A stretch of DNA of 21,124 nt, taken from assembly GCA_019414545.1 (NCBI GenBank), contig DXLV01000030.1, positions 3,480 through 24,603 on the forward strand. Direction: 5' to 3'. Shown here piece by piece: positions 1 to 6,176 of this stretch (position 1 is its first letter; the number at the start of each line of letters is the position of its first letter). The notes beneath the pieces are model-generated. The model was given only the letters and a program-made list of their open reading frames with translations. It was not told the DNA's origin and made no database searches. The stretch comes from Collinsella sp. Its GTDB lineage: Bacteria > Actinomycetota > Coriobacteriia > Coriobacteriales > Coriobacteriaceae. Position numbers and translations under genes: made by a program.

Positions 1-105
1 GATGAGAGCAGACATGACAAGGTTGTACGCGCGCGGCGACATCTCCTTGGCACGGCTTGCGCCGGTCTCGATGGGGCCATTCTGATAGCCCTGGATATCG
101 TTCAT
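1..105 (-). CDS. N-terminal fragment of an unidentified protein (possibly Bax inhibitor-1/YccA-like membrane protein)
   Basis: Only the first 35 codons are inside the window; the gene runs off the left edge. It starts with ATG at 105, preceded by a good ribosome binding site (GAAAGGAC, about 7 bases upstream), and stays open to position 1. The peptide begins MNDIQGYQNGPIETGASR and continues with SPRAYNLVMSALI, which looks like a short polar leader entering a first hydrophobic segment. The 'YNLVM..LI' stretch is reminiscent of the first membrane helix of BI-1/YccA proteins from Gram-positive bacteria. That is a recollection from a very short fragment and could easily be wrong. It lies downstream of the small unknown gene at 186-524 on the same strand, separated by 80 bases. 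Confidence 0.5.
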   Translation of the reverse strand, partial: MNDIQGYQNGPIETGASRAKEMSPRAYNLVMSALI

Positions 106-185
106 AATTTCGTCCTTTCAAAAAGCACCGCGACGGCGCCGTAGCTGACAAGTTTCCTGCCATTGTACCCGAACGCCACGCGTTC

Positions 186-524
186 TTACCTGCGGCGCTC
201 GCCCTCGAGCGTACGATCAAACGCCCAAACCCACCAACGCATCACGTGTGCCTGCGAGCCGTCCGCCCGCTCGCGCGTCTGGTCCTCCAGATACAACTCG
301 GTCGCATGTCCGCCAAAACGAACCTTATAAGTCGCCGTACGAATGCCGTGAACCGTCAGGCCAAAACCGGTGGACGAGACAATCTCGTCAATCGTAAAGC
401 AACGACCGTCGACCCAGCAGACGGTGACCGGCACGACCTGTCCGCCCGCGAGGATGCGAGCCACGACGTCCACATACTGCTTGTGCACGCGCCGAGTTTT
501 GCCATCTGTCTGTCGATATTCCAT
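186..524 (-). CDS. Small conserved-looking hypothetical protein, 112 aa
   Basis: I do not recognise this protein with confidence. The ATG at 524 was chosen because AGGAG lies immediately upstream (spacing is short); the open frame continues further upstream to 611, but the earlier ATG at 545 has no ribosome binding site. The protein is soluble, with no signal peptide or membrane helix. It alternates hydrophobic and polar residues as a beta-rich fold would (VPVTVCWVDGRCFTIDEIV, then TYKVRFGG and TELYLED). Its C-terminus is tryptophan-rich (RWWVWAFDRTL). The W-x(4)-[FY]-x-[IV]-x(2)-[IV] pattern and aromatic end recall small actinobacterial beta-barrel domains such as DUF6504, but this is a guess. 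It is divergent from the phosphate transporter gene at 775. Codon use matches its neighbours. Confidence 0.65.
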   Translation of the reverse strand: MEYRQTDGKTRRVHKQYVDVVARILAGGQVVPVTVCWVDGRCFTIDEIVSSTGFGLTVHGIRTATYKVRFGGHATELYLEDQTRERADGSQAHVMRWWVWAFDRTLEGERRR

Positions 525-614
525 GTCTCCTATTATCGAACGCATGTTTGCATATTGTAAAGCGAACAGACTGTGGTTTTGGGGTGTTGGGGCGCGCGCA
601 TGTGTCCGCATGGC

Positions 615-643
615 GTGTTAGCAAAAAGAACACCCGCGGTCAA
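615..643 (-). promoter_or_regulatory. Weak candidate promoter for the 186-524 gene
   Basis: Read on the minus strand, TTGACC (638-643, five of six to the -35 consensus) is followed after exactly 17 bases by TAACAC (615-620, only three of six to the -10 consensus). It would place a transcript start about 80 bases before the ATG at 524. The 250-base divergent spacer (525-774) holds no gene that I can support, and I see no convincing plus-strand promoter for the phosphate transporter in it. Confidence 0.22.
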
Positions 644-774
644 CAGGGATAATATTCAATTTTAGTGCCAAAAAATTCACTGCTCCCATCAGAACTCGGT
701 AAAGAAACCCGCAGGAGGTGATACGATTTATCATGTTTCTGTAACGTGCCTGCAAACTTCGAGAAAGCCCATAT

Positions 775-1824
775 ATGGACGTAACGTTCTCAACCTTCCT
801 CGGCCAACTTGTGTCGAACCCAGTCCTTGCCGTCACCGTGATCCTCGCGCTCGGCGCCATCTTCGTCAATGGATGGACCGACGCACCCAACGCCATCGCG
901 ACCTGCGTCACTACGCGTTGCATGCCCGCCCGCGCCGCCATTCTCATGAGTGCCGCATTCAACTTCCTCGGCGTGCTCATCATGACGCACTTTAACGCGA
1001 GCGTCGCCAACACCATCTCCCATATTGTCGACTTTGGCGGAAACAGTACCATGGCGCTCGCCTGCCTGTGCGCGGCGCTGTTCTCCATCGTCGTCTACGG
1101 CGCCACAGCGTCGCGTTTTGGCATCCCCACCTCGCAAAGCCACAGCCTTATCGCCGGCCTGACCGGTGCCGCTATCGCCCTCGGCGGTGCGAGCAGCGTC
1201 AACGTCCACGAGTGGATGAAGGTCATCTACGGCCTGGCGCTCTCCATCGGCCTGGGCTTTGTCATGGGCTGGGTCCTGTGCAAGCTCGTCTCGATTCTTT
1301 TCGCCGCCGCCAACAGGCGACGTGCCAATGTCTTCTTTAAATACGCTCAGATCGCGAGCGCTGCGGCCATGAGCTTTATGCACGGCGCGCAGGATGGACA
1401 GAAGTTCATCGGCGTGCTCTTTTTAGGCGTGGCCTTTGCCAGCGGCCAGACGAGCGTCGGCGATGCCGGCATCCCCATCTGGATTATGCTGCTATGCTCG
1501 GCCACCATGGGCATCGGCACCAGCGTGGGCGGCGAGCGCATCATCAAGTCCGTTGGCCAGAGCATGGTCAAGCTCGAAAAGTACCAGGGCTTCTCCGCCG
1601 ACCTGGCGGGCGCCGCGAACCTGCTGCTTGCCACCCTTACCGGCATCCCCGTGTCCTCCACGCACATCAAGACCTGCGCCATCATGGGCGTCGGCGCCGT
1701 CAAGCGCCTTTCGGCCATCAACTTCGGCGTCGTCAAGGACATGATGTTCACCTGGTTCTTCACCTTCCCCGCCTGCGGACTCATCAGCTTTGTCATGGCC
1801 AAGCTGTTCATGATGTTCATCTAG
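775..1824 (+). CDS. pit: PiT-family inorganic phosphate permease
   Basis: Low-affinity, ion-coupled phosphate uptake across the inner membrane. The 349-residue protein is hydrophobic throughout with about ten membrane segments. It shows the two inverted PiT signature repeats: NGWTDAPNAIAT at residues 32-43 with GIPTSQSHS at 116-124, and HGAQDGQKF at 203-211 with GIPVSSTHIKT at 290-300. Length is that of the short bacterial/archaeal PiT proteins without a large cytoplasmic loop. The start at 775 is the only sensible ATG in frame, because an in-frame TAA lies at 742-744; its own ribosome binding site is weak (GAGAAAG). A DUF47 gene follows 67 bases later on the same strand, the usual partner arrangement for this family. 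Substrate could in principle be sulfate, which some PiT relatives carry, but the DUF47 partner favours phosphate. Confidence 0.93.
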   Translation: MDVTFSTFLGQLVSNPVLAVTVILALGAIFVNGWTDAPNAIATCVTTRCMPARAAILMSAAFNFLGVLIMTHFNASVANTISHIVDFGGNSTMALACLCAALFSIVVYGATASRFGIPTSQSHSLIAGLTGAAIALGGASSVNVHEWMKVIYGLALSIGLGFVMGWVLCKLVSILFAAANRRRANVFFKYAQIASAAAMSFMHGAQDGQKFIGVLFLGVAFASGQTSVGDAGIPIWIMLLCSATMGIGTSVGGERIIKSVGQSMVKLEKYQGFSADLAGAANLLLATLTGIPVSSTHIKTCAIMGVGAVKRLSAINFGVVKDMMFTWFFTFPACGLISFVMAKLFMMFI

Positions 1825-1891
1825 TCAAAACGAGCGTCCATCCGGACCGCAAAACTTCGCCCACCCGTCTTCGCCTCGAAAGGACCCACTC

Positions 1892-2515
1892 ATGGCAAAG
1901 AAACCCGATTCGTTCTACTTTGACAACTACGTCGCCTGCGCCGACCTTGCCGTCCAGGCCGCCGAGCTGCTTACCAAGATTTTCGAGAACTTCGATCCCG
2001 CGAAGATTCACGATATGCTCGACAAGATGCACGCGATCGAGCATGCGGCCGACAAGAAGCACCATGAGCTTGAGGACGCCCTGCTCACGGCCTTTATCAC
2101 CCCGCTTGAGCGCGAGGACCTGGATCTGATGAGCTGCTCGCTCGACACCGTGCTCGACCGTATCGAGGGCGTCGTGCAGCGCGTCTACTTCACCAACATC
2201 CAGAGCATCCATCCCGACGCCATCGTCATCGCCCACAAGGTGACCGACGCCTGCCGCGCCATGAAGGACCTTATGGTCGAGCTGCCTAACTACCGCAAGT
2301 CCAAAACGCTGCGCGAGCTCGTCATCCAGATCAACACCATCGAGTCCGAGGCCGACGAGCTCTATATCAACGCCATGCGTAACCTGCACGTTAACGGCAA
2401 GGACCCGCTCGAGGTCATCGCTTGGCGTGACGTGTACGCCTTCCTGGAGTACTGCGCCGACTGCTGCGAGAATGTGGCCGATGTCGTGGATTCGATTGTC
2501 ATGAAGAACAGTTAA
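1892..2515 (+). CDS. DUF47 family / PhoU-like Pit accessory protein
   Basis: A 207-residue, all-helical cytoplasmic protein of the DUF47 (Pit accessory, PhoU-like) family. Such proteins are encoded next to PiT transporters and are thought to modulate them. The sequence has the repeated acidic/His helices expected of a metal-binding PhoU-like bundle: HAIEHAADKKHHELEDALL near residues 47-65, TPLEREDLDLMS near 70-81, and YAFLEYCADCCENVADVVDSI at the C-terminus. The start at 1892 is supported by CGAAAGGAC eight bases upstream. It lies 67 bases after the transporter on the same strand and is almost certainly co-transcribed with it. The large inverted repeat at 2540-2618 begins 24 bases after its stop codon and may terminate or stabilise the transcript. 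Confidence 0.9.
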   Translation: MAKKPDSFYFDNYVACADLAVQAAELLTKIFENFDPAKIHDMLDKMHAIEHAADKKHHELEDALLTAFITPLEREDLDLMSCSLDTVLDRIEGVVQRVYFTNIQSIHPDAIVIAHKVTDACRAMKDLMVELPNYRKSKTLRELVIQINTIESEADELYINAMRNLHVNGKDPLEVIAWRDVYAFLEYCADCCENVADVVDSIVMKNS

Positions 2516-2539
2516 TTGGGGGTACATGTCCCACCGGTC

Positions 2540-2618
2540 GCGGGCCCGGCCACTAATAACCTTTTTCACTCCGGCTGCAAGCAGAGTCGTTCAAAAGGTT
2601 ATTAGTGGCCGGGCCCGC
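2540..2618. repeat. Perfect 26-bp inverted repeat with 27-nt loop
   Basis: Bases 2540-2565 and 2593-2618 are exact reverse complements, with a 27-base loop. The arm has a GC-rich outer half (GCGGGCCCGGCC) and an AT-rich inner half (ACTAATAACCTTTT). As RNA this is a very stable stem. It lies just downstream of the pit/DUF47 pair but is not followed by a U-run on either strand, so it is not a textbook rho-independent terminator. It may be an intergenic palindromic (REP/BIME or MITE-like) element, or a transcript-end stabiliser. Confidence 0.85.
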
Positions 2619-2640
2619 TCCCTTATGCACCACCATTGGG

Positions 2641-2801
2641 AACTTTGGCTGATAGATTTAGCGCGACGGGGGTTTGGCTGAAGGGACCTTTGGTATCCGT
2701 TCGGACACTTTGGCCCTTGATGAGCGTTTGGCTGATTGCTGCTTTGGGTACTCTTTGGGTTACTTTTGGTTTGTTTGATTTTTAATTTTAGGAGGGCTTG
2801 T
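2641..2801 (+). other. T/G-rich non-coding leader before the nitroreductase gene
   Basis: This spacer has no supportable gene. It is strongly T- and G-rich on the plus strand: in 2701-2800 I count 45 T, 29 G, 14 C and 12 A. The pentamer TTTGG occurs eight times between 2644 and 2769, three of them as TTTGGCTGA. The tract ends in a T-rich stretch and the strong ribosome binding site TAGGAGG that serves the ATG at 2802. I could not pick out a convincing promoter. Confidence 0.6.
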
Positions 2802-3332
2802 ATGTCTTATTTGGATCTGGCTCGTGGTCGGTATTCTTGTCGTTCTTTTGAGGACCGTTCTGTTGAGCAGGCTGTGGTGGATGCCATTGTTGAGGCTGGG
2901 CGTATTGCTCCTTCTGCTTGTAATAATCATCCAGCCCGTGTGATGGTGCTGGATACGCCTGAGCTGTTGGAGAAGGCTGCTGCTTGTCAGCCTCGGTTTG
3001 CTCGTGATGGGTCTATCTTTGGAGCTCCGCTTGTCTTCCTTATTTGCAGCGTTACCGATGATGCTTGGGTGCGCCCGTATGACCAGATGAATTCCAGTGA
3101 AATCGATACGTCCATCGTGTGCGACCAGATGATGATGGAGGCCACCGAGCAGGGCCTGGGAACGTGCTGGGTATGCCATTTTAAGCCTGAGGTGGCACAG
3201 GAGCAGTTCAATCTGCCCAAGGGCGTCTATCCCTATCACATGCTCGTCTGTGGCTATCCCGCCGACCACATCGCAGACCCCGAGCATCGCGAGGCCCGCA
3301 CTATTCCCCTCTCCAACTTCCTCCTCAAGTAG
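2802..3332 (+). CDS. Nitroreductase-family FMN-dependent oxidoreductase
   Basis: A 176-residue member of the nitroreductase superfamily: flavin-dependent enzymes that use NAD(P)H to reduce nitro compounds, quinones or other acceptors. The physiological substrate cannot be told from sequence. Recognisable features are the N-terminal flavin-phosphate motif RYSCRSF at residues 10-16, the APSACNNHPARVMVL segment at 36-50, GAPLVFLIC near 74-82, the dimer-helix IVCDQMMMEATEQGLGTCWV near 105-124, and the closing VCGYPAD. The start at 2802 is set by TAGGAGG seven bases upstream; the frame is open further upstream but without initiation signals. Length is at the short end for the family. Oddly, the first 80 codons end in T 47 times and in C 6 times, whereas the last 80 end in T 14 times and in C 37 times. 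Confidence 0.88.
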   Translation: MSYLDLARGRYSCRSFEDRSVEQAVVDAIVEAGRIAPSACNNHPARVMVLDTPELLEKAAACQPRFARDGSIFGAPLVFLICSVTDDAWVRPYDQMNSSEIDTSIVCDQMMMEATEQGLGTCWVCHFKPEVAQEQFNLPKGVYPYHMLVCGYPADHIADPEHREARTIPLSNFLLK

Positions 3333-3375
3333 TTTTTAGACATACCTTAAAATCTACCTTTTACCACGCGCCCTT

Positions 3376-3419
3376 CGCCGAGTTCTGTCCTATCGCATGC
3401 AGAGCTCGGCGTTTTGTTT
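3376..3419 (+). terminator. Rho-independent terminator of the nitroreductase gene
   Basis: A 12-base stem (3376-3387 with 3400-3411, CGCCGAG...CTCGGCG, one G-U wobble) with a 12-base loop is followed by TTTTGTTT. It stands 43 bases after the nitroreductase stop codon. Confidence 0.85.
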
Positions 3420-3439
3420 CCCAACCCGTATACAGCCAC

Positions 3440-3468
3440 AAAAAAGGAGCCCGCAGGTGCGAGCTCCT
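3440..3468 (-). terminator. Rho-independent terminator after divIVA
   Basis: On the minus strand AGGAGCTCGC-ACCT... pairs with GCGGGCTCCT (10-base stem, one G-U wobble, short loop) and runs into TTTTTT. It stands about 30 bases after the divIVA stop and ends the long minus-strand cluster. Together with the plus-strand terminator at 3376-3419 it separates two converging transcripts. Confidence 0.87.
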
Positions 3469-3497
3469 CTTAAGGACACTAGATTGTAGCTCTGATG

Positions 3498-4172
3498 CTA
3501 GTCCAGGTCGTCGGCGGCAAAGTTGTCGATCGGGGCGAAGGGATCGGCCACGGGGACAACCGGGTCAGCGACGGGCAGCGGCTCAGCGGGAACAGCCACC
3601 GCAGGAGAAGCGGCAGAACCGACCGGCGTGGAGGCCATGAGGTCGGCCGGGAAGGAGTTCTGGGCATCGTCCATGAAGTGCTGGATGAGCTTGAGGTACT
3701 CGGCCTTGAACTCCTCGCGGGAAGCCTTGAGACGATCGATTTCCTCGAGCTCGGCCTGCTTCTCGGTCAGAGCCTGGCGGATAACCTCGCGGGCCTTAGC
3801 GTCAGCCTCGTTGCGGATACGCTCAGCGTTCTCGTTGGCATCGTTGACGATGGTCTCAGCGGTCTGCTGGGCAGCGATCAGGGCAGCGGAAATCTGGCGC
3901 TCCTGAGCGGAGAAGTCAGGGGCAGGAGCAGCCACGGGGGCGGCAGGAACGGCTTGGGCGGTGGCATCCTGAGCCTGGGCAAGCTGAGCCTGCGCATCGG
4001 CAAGCTGCTGCTCGGTAGCAGTCAGGCGACCCTTAAGGTCGACGATCTTAGCGAGCATAGCGTCAACCTCGGAGGACAGCGTCTCCAAGAAGACGTCGAC
4101 CTCGGCGGGATCGTAGCCACGCTTGGCCTCAGAGAAAGTCTGAGCCTGGATGTCTGCAGGGGTAATAGCCAT
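3498..4172 (-). CDS. divIVA: DivIVA-domain coiled-coil protein
   Basis: Membrane-curvature-sensing scaffold that in Actinobacteria (Wag31/DivIVA) directs polar growth and septum placement. The 224-residue protein opens with the DivIVA signature: TPADIQAQTFSEAKRGYDPA at residues 4-23, then EVDVFLETLSSEVD, where the short N-terminal segment and RGYDPAEVD form the lipid-binding head. Two coiled-coil stretches follow, about 30-70 and 92-170, separated by an Ala/Pro linker (about 71-90). The tail (about 180-224) is Pro/Ala/Asp-rich. The start has a strong AAAAAGGAG site. It is the last gene of the cluster, 61 bases after yggT, in the position divIVA normally holds behind sepF and yggT, and is followed by a clear terminator. 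Confidence 0.93.
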   Translation of the reverse strand: MAITPADIQAQTFSEAKRGYDPAEVDVFLETLSSEVDAMLAKIVDLKGRLTATEQQLADAQAQLAQAQDATAQAVPAAPVAAPAPDFSAQERQISAALIAAQQTAETIVNDANENAERIRNEADAKAREVIRQALTEKQAELEEIDRLKASREEFKAEYLKLIQHFMDDAQNSFPADLMASTPVGSAASPAVAVPAEPLPVADPVVPVADPFAPIDNFAADDLD

Positions 4173-4233
4173 AACAAGTCTCCTTTTTCATCGCCTCGGC
4201 GCTACACGCCCGACGTAAGTTACAAAGTCAGTT

Positions 4234-4515
4234 CTATACGAGTATACCTATAAGAAGCTGCAGAACCAGCCTCTGCACCAACTGCAACGCAATAATCGCA
4301 ACGACCGGCGAAAAATCGATACCGCCCATCGGCGGAATGAAACGACGGAACAGGTTGAGCCACGGACCGCACACGCTATCGAGCACCGCAGCAATATCCT
4401 GAAGTAAACCACCCTGCTTCATGGGAATCCACGTCATAAAGCAGTAGACGACAATGAGCGTGGAATAGAAGTTGAACAGCGTGTTGACCAGCTGGACGAT
4501 AGTGTAGATGTTGAT
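4234..4515 (-). CDS. YggT-family membrane protein with apparent AUC start
   Basis: Small integral membrane protein of the YggT/YlmG family, linked by conserved neighbourhood to division and envelope functions; its molecular role is not settled. The ATG at 4437 would give only 67 residues and cut off the first helix. Reading upstream in frame, no ATG, GTG or TTG appears before the sepF stop at 4537-4539. Yet the translated upstream part (IYTIVQLVNTLFNFYSTLIV) is exactly the first YggT membrane helix. GAGGAG at 4522-4527 lies six bases before an in-frame ATC at 4515, which I take as the start (93 residues). The second helix is VVAIIALQLVQRLVLQLLI, and the loop between carries the family's WL.. 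RR..P...G motif (LNLFRRFIPPMGGIDFSP). The start is uncertain; CTG at 4491 or ATT at 4521 are alternatives. It sits 21 bases behind sepF, in the same reading frame. Confidence 0.85.
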   Translation of the reverse strand: MNIYTIVQLVNTLFNFYSTLIVVYCFMTWIPMKQGGLLQDIAAVLDSVCGPWLNLFRRFIPPMGGIDFSPVVAIIALQLVQRLVLQLLIGILV

Positions 4516-4536
4516 GGGAATCTCCTCGTCTTGTCT

Positions 4537-5259
4537 TTACTTAAGGTAGCCGTCGGCACGAAGCTTCTTGAGATCGGAATCTTTGACCTCGCAACCGGCG
4601 GGCAGCACCATGAACACGCGGTCGCCTACCTCCTTGACCGTGGCGCCCAGACCGCAGGCAAAGCCGTAAGAGAAGTCCAAGACGCGCTTGGCAACTTCGG
4701 TGCGTACGCCCACAAAAATCAGTGCGACAGGCTGCTTGGTGCGAACGCGGCGCACCACGGTCTCCACGTCGTCATAGCTCTCGGGGCGCAGGACATAGGC
4801 CGGCAGTTGCGGCGTGGCGTTGATGATATTGCTCGCATAGGCCGAGGCATCGCTCGGTGCAGGCGCGGGTGCAGCGGCGGCACGGGCGCGGGTGTTCTCG
4901 GCGTAGCTCGACGGCGTGTCATAGGCACCAGGACGATAACCGCTCGCAACACTGTCCTGCGAGCGCGAAGGCGGGTTATACGTCGTGGCATGGCGGGAGT
5001 CATCGCCGACCAGCTGACCGGAGCGCGTATACACGGCAACCGACTCAGCTTCACCGCGGCGCGTCTGACCAAGCAGGCCGTTGCTCGGCTCGTCTTGGGT
5101 GTAGAAGCCCTCGCCCGAAGCACCGCCGTAGCCGTTGCCCTGATAACTATCGTCATAGCCGTCATCGTAGCCGTAGTCGTCGTCCTGGCCATAACCCTGG
5201 TCGTAACCCTGCTGGCCGCCCAGGTGCATCTTATTTTTAATCTCGTCAAGGAAGCCCAT
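4537..5259 (-). CDS. sepF: Cell division protein SepF
   Basis: Membrane anchor and bundler of FtsZ. In Actinobacteria it substitutes for FtsA, which is absent from this cluster. The 240-residue protein starts with an amphipathic helix (MGFLDEIKNKMHLG) for membrane binding. A long, disordered Gly/Tyr/Asp/Gln-rich linker follows (about 15-145, including YGYDDGYDDSYQGNGYGG) with an Ala/Pro stretch at 127-136. It ends in the globular SepF domain (about 154-221: LRPESYDDVETVVRRV, PVALIFVG, RVLDFSYGFACGL, DRVFMVLPAG). The linker makes it longer than the roughly 150-residue Bacillus protein but similar to other actinobacterial SepFs. The ATG at 5259 was chosen over an upstream in-frame codon at 5310 because the amphipathic helix starts there and GAGAGG lies upstream. 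It is 60 bases after yggS. Confidence 0.94.
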   Translation of the reverse strand: MGFLDEIKNKMHLGGQQGYDQGYGQDDDYGYDDGYDDSYQGNGYGGASGEGFYTQDEPSNGLLGQTRRGEAESVAVYTRSGQLVGDDSRHATTYNPPSRSQDSVASGYRPGAYDTPSSYAENTRARAAAAPAPAPSDASAYASNIINATPQLPAYVLRPESYDDVETVVRRVRTKQPVALIFVGVRTEVAKRVLDFSYGFACGLGATVKEVGDRVFMVLPAGCEVKDSDLKKLRADGYLK

Positions 5260-5319
5260 GGTTGTGTCCTCTCGCGGTTTAGTGCAGGCGCCCCGATAAT
5301 CAGTGCGCACTTCAGAGCC

Positions 5320-6057
5320 TTATTTTACTGCAAACTCCGGGCTAAATACTACCCTGCCCAGGCGAACGAGCGTAGAGCCCTCCTCAAGGGCAGGCTCAAA
5401 GTCCTCGCTCATGCCGCAGGAAAGCTCAGGCAGGTTCAAATCGGGATGCGCCGCCTCCAGCTCATCCCTCAGCTCACGAAGCCCCGCAAAGGTGCGGCGT
5501 GCCACATCCTTATTCCCCCGGGGCGCCATAGTCATAAGCCCCTGCACGCAAATTCCCTCAAGCTCCGCAAGCTCACCCGCGGCGGCGCGAATCTCATCGG
5601 GCGAAAAGCCTCCCTTCGACTCCTCACCACTCACATTGACCTCAATGAGCACACGCTGGGGGCCGGCGAGCTCGCCTGCCTCAATCTTGCGGATAGCACG
5701 GCTCGAGATCGCCTGCGCCAGATGCAGCGAACCCACCGAGTGAATCAGCTCGGCTGAGCCCAGCACCGCATTGATCTTATTGGTCTGCAGGTTGCCGATC
5801 ATATCGAAGCGCACCTCGGGCAGCTCCGGATGCTCCGCCAGACCCGTGAGCTTGCGAACCAGCTCCTGCGGGCGGTTCTCGGCAAAATGGCGATACCCCG
5901 CCTGGATGGCAGCAACAGTCTCATCGACACCAACGGTCTTGGACACGGCAATGAGGCGCGCGGCGTCGTGGGGGCGGCCCGCGCGATCGAGCGCCGCATA
6001 AAAACGTTCCAGAATCTGCTCGCGGCGAGCGCGCATCAAATCCAAATAGTTATCCAT
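5320..6057 (-). CDS. YggS/YlmE/PROSC family pyridoxal-phosphate homeostasis protein
   Basis: PLP-binding protein of the YggS/YlmE/PLPBP family, which buffers free pyridoxal 5'-phosphate and affects amino-acid and vitamin B6 balance; it is not a proven enzyme. The 245-residue TIM-barrel protein shows IAVSKTVG with the PLP lysine at residue 40, HFAENRPQEL at 57-66, FDMIGNLQTNK at 84-94, a VNVSGEESKGGF stretch at 141-152, GLMTMAP, and the phosphate-binding end LSCGMSEDFEPAL...GSTLVRLG. GHLQ is GNLQ here and the C-terminus is slightly divergent, but all main blocks are present. The ATG at 6057 is preceded by GCGGAGG; an earlier in-frame codon at 6141 would overlap the hairpin at 6108-6139. It heads the yggS-sepF-yggT-divIVA group. 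Confidence 0.93.
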   Translation of the reverse strand: MDNYLDLMRARREQILERFYAALDRAGRPHDAARLIAVSKTVGVDETVAAIQAGYRHFAENRPQELVRKLTGLAEHPELPEVRFDMIGNLQTNKINAVLGSAELIHSVGSLHLAQAISSRAIRKIEAGELAGPQRVLIEVNVSGEESKGGFSPDEIRAAAGELAELEGICVQGLMTMAPRGNKDVARRTFAGLRELRDELEAAHPDLNLPELSCGMSEDFEPALEEGSTLVRLGRVVFSPEFAVK

Positions 6058-6107
6058 TGCTAATCGCCTCCGCTGACAGCCAAACAAGTAGTCCCATGCT
6101 AACGCAA

Positions 6108-6139
6108 GAGCGCGGCCCCGCATGTGCAAGGCCGCGCTC
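6108..6139 (-). terminator. GC-rich hairpin behind phoU, probable end of the pst operon
   Basis: A perfect 10-base stem (GAGCGCGGCC with GGCCGCGCTC) encloses a 12-base loop, 38 bases after the phoU stop. On the minus strand it is followed by TTGCGTT, not a real U-run, so termination may be weak and some read-through into yggS is possible. Confidence 0.5.
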
Positions 6140-6176
6140 ACTTAGGTATTTACAATCTTTCGACGAACGGGGCTAC

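Noticed and set aside
246..621. Plus-strand open frames over the 186-524 gene
   Set aside because: Cys/Arg-rich translations with no initiation site; the minus-strand frame has a ribosome binding site and sensible composition.
3495..4253. 252-codon plus-strand frame opposite divIVA
   Set aside because: Shadow of a coiled-coil gene; gives a leucine/glycine-rich pseudo-repeat and crosses the yggT end.
5141..5215. Possible short tandem repeat or CRISPR-like array
   Set aside because: The repeated triplets simply encode the Gly/Tyr/Asp linker of SepF; there are no constant repeats with unique spacers.
4531..5757. 408-codon open frame opposite sepF and yggS
   Set aside because: Runs across two genuine minus-strand genes and their spacer; the hydrophobic stretch is the mirror of the SepF Gly/Tyr/Asp linker.
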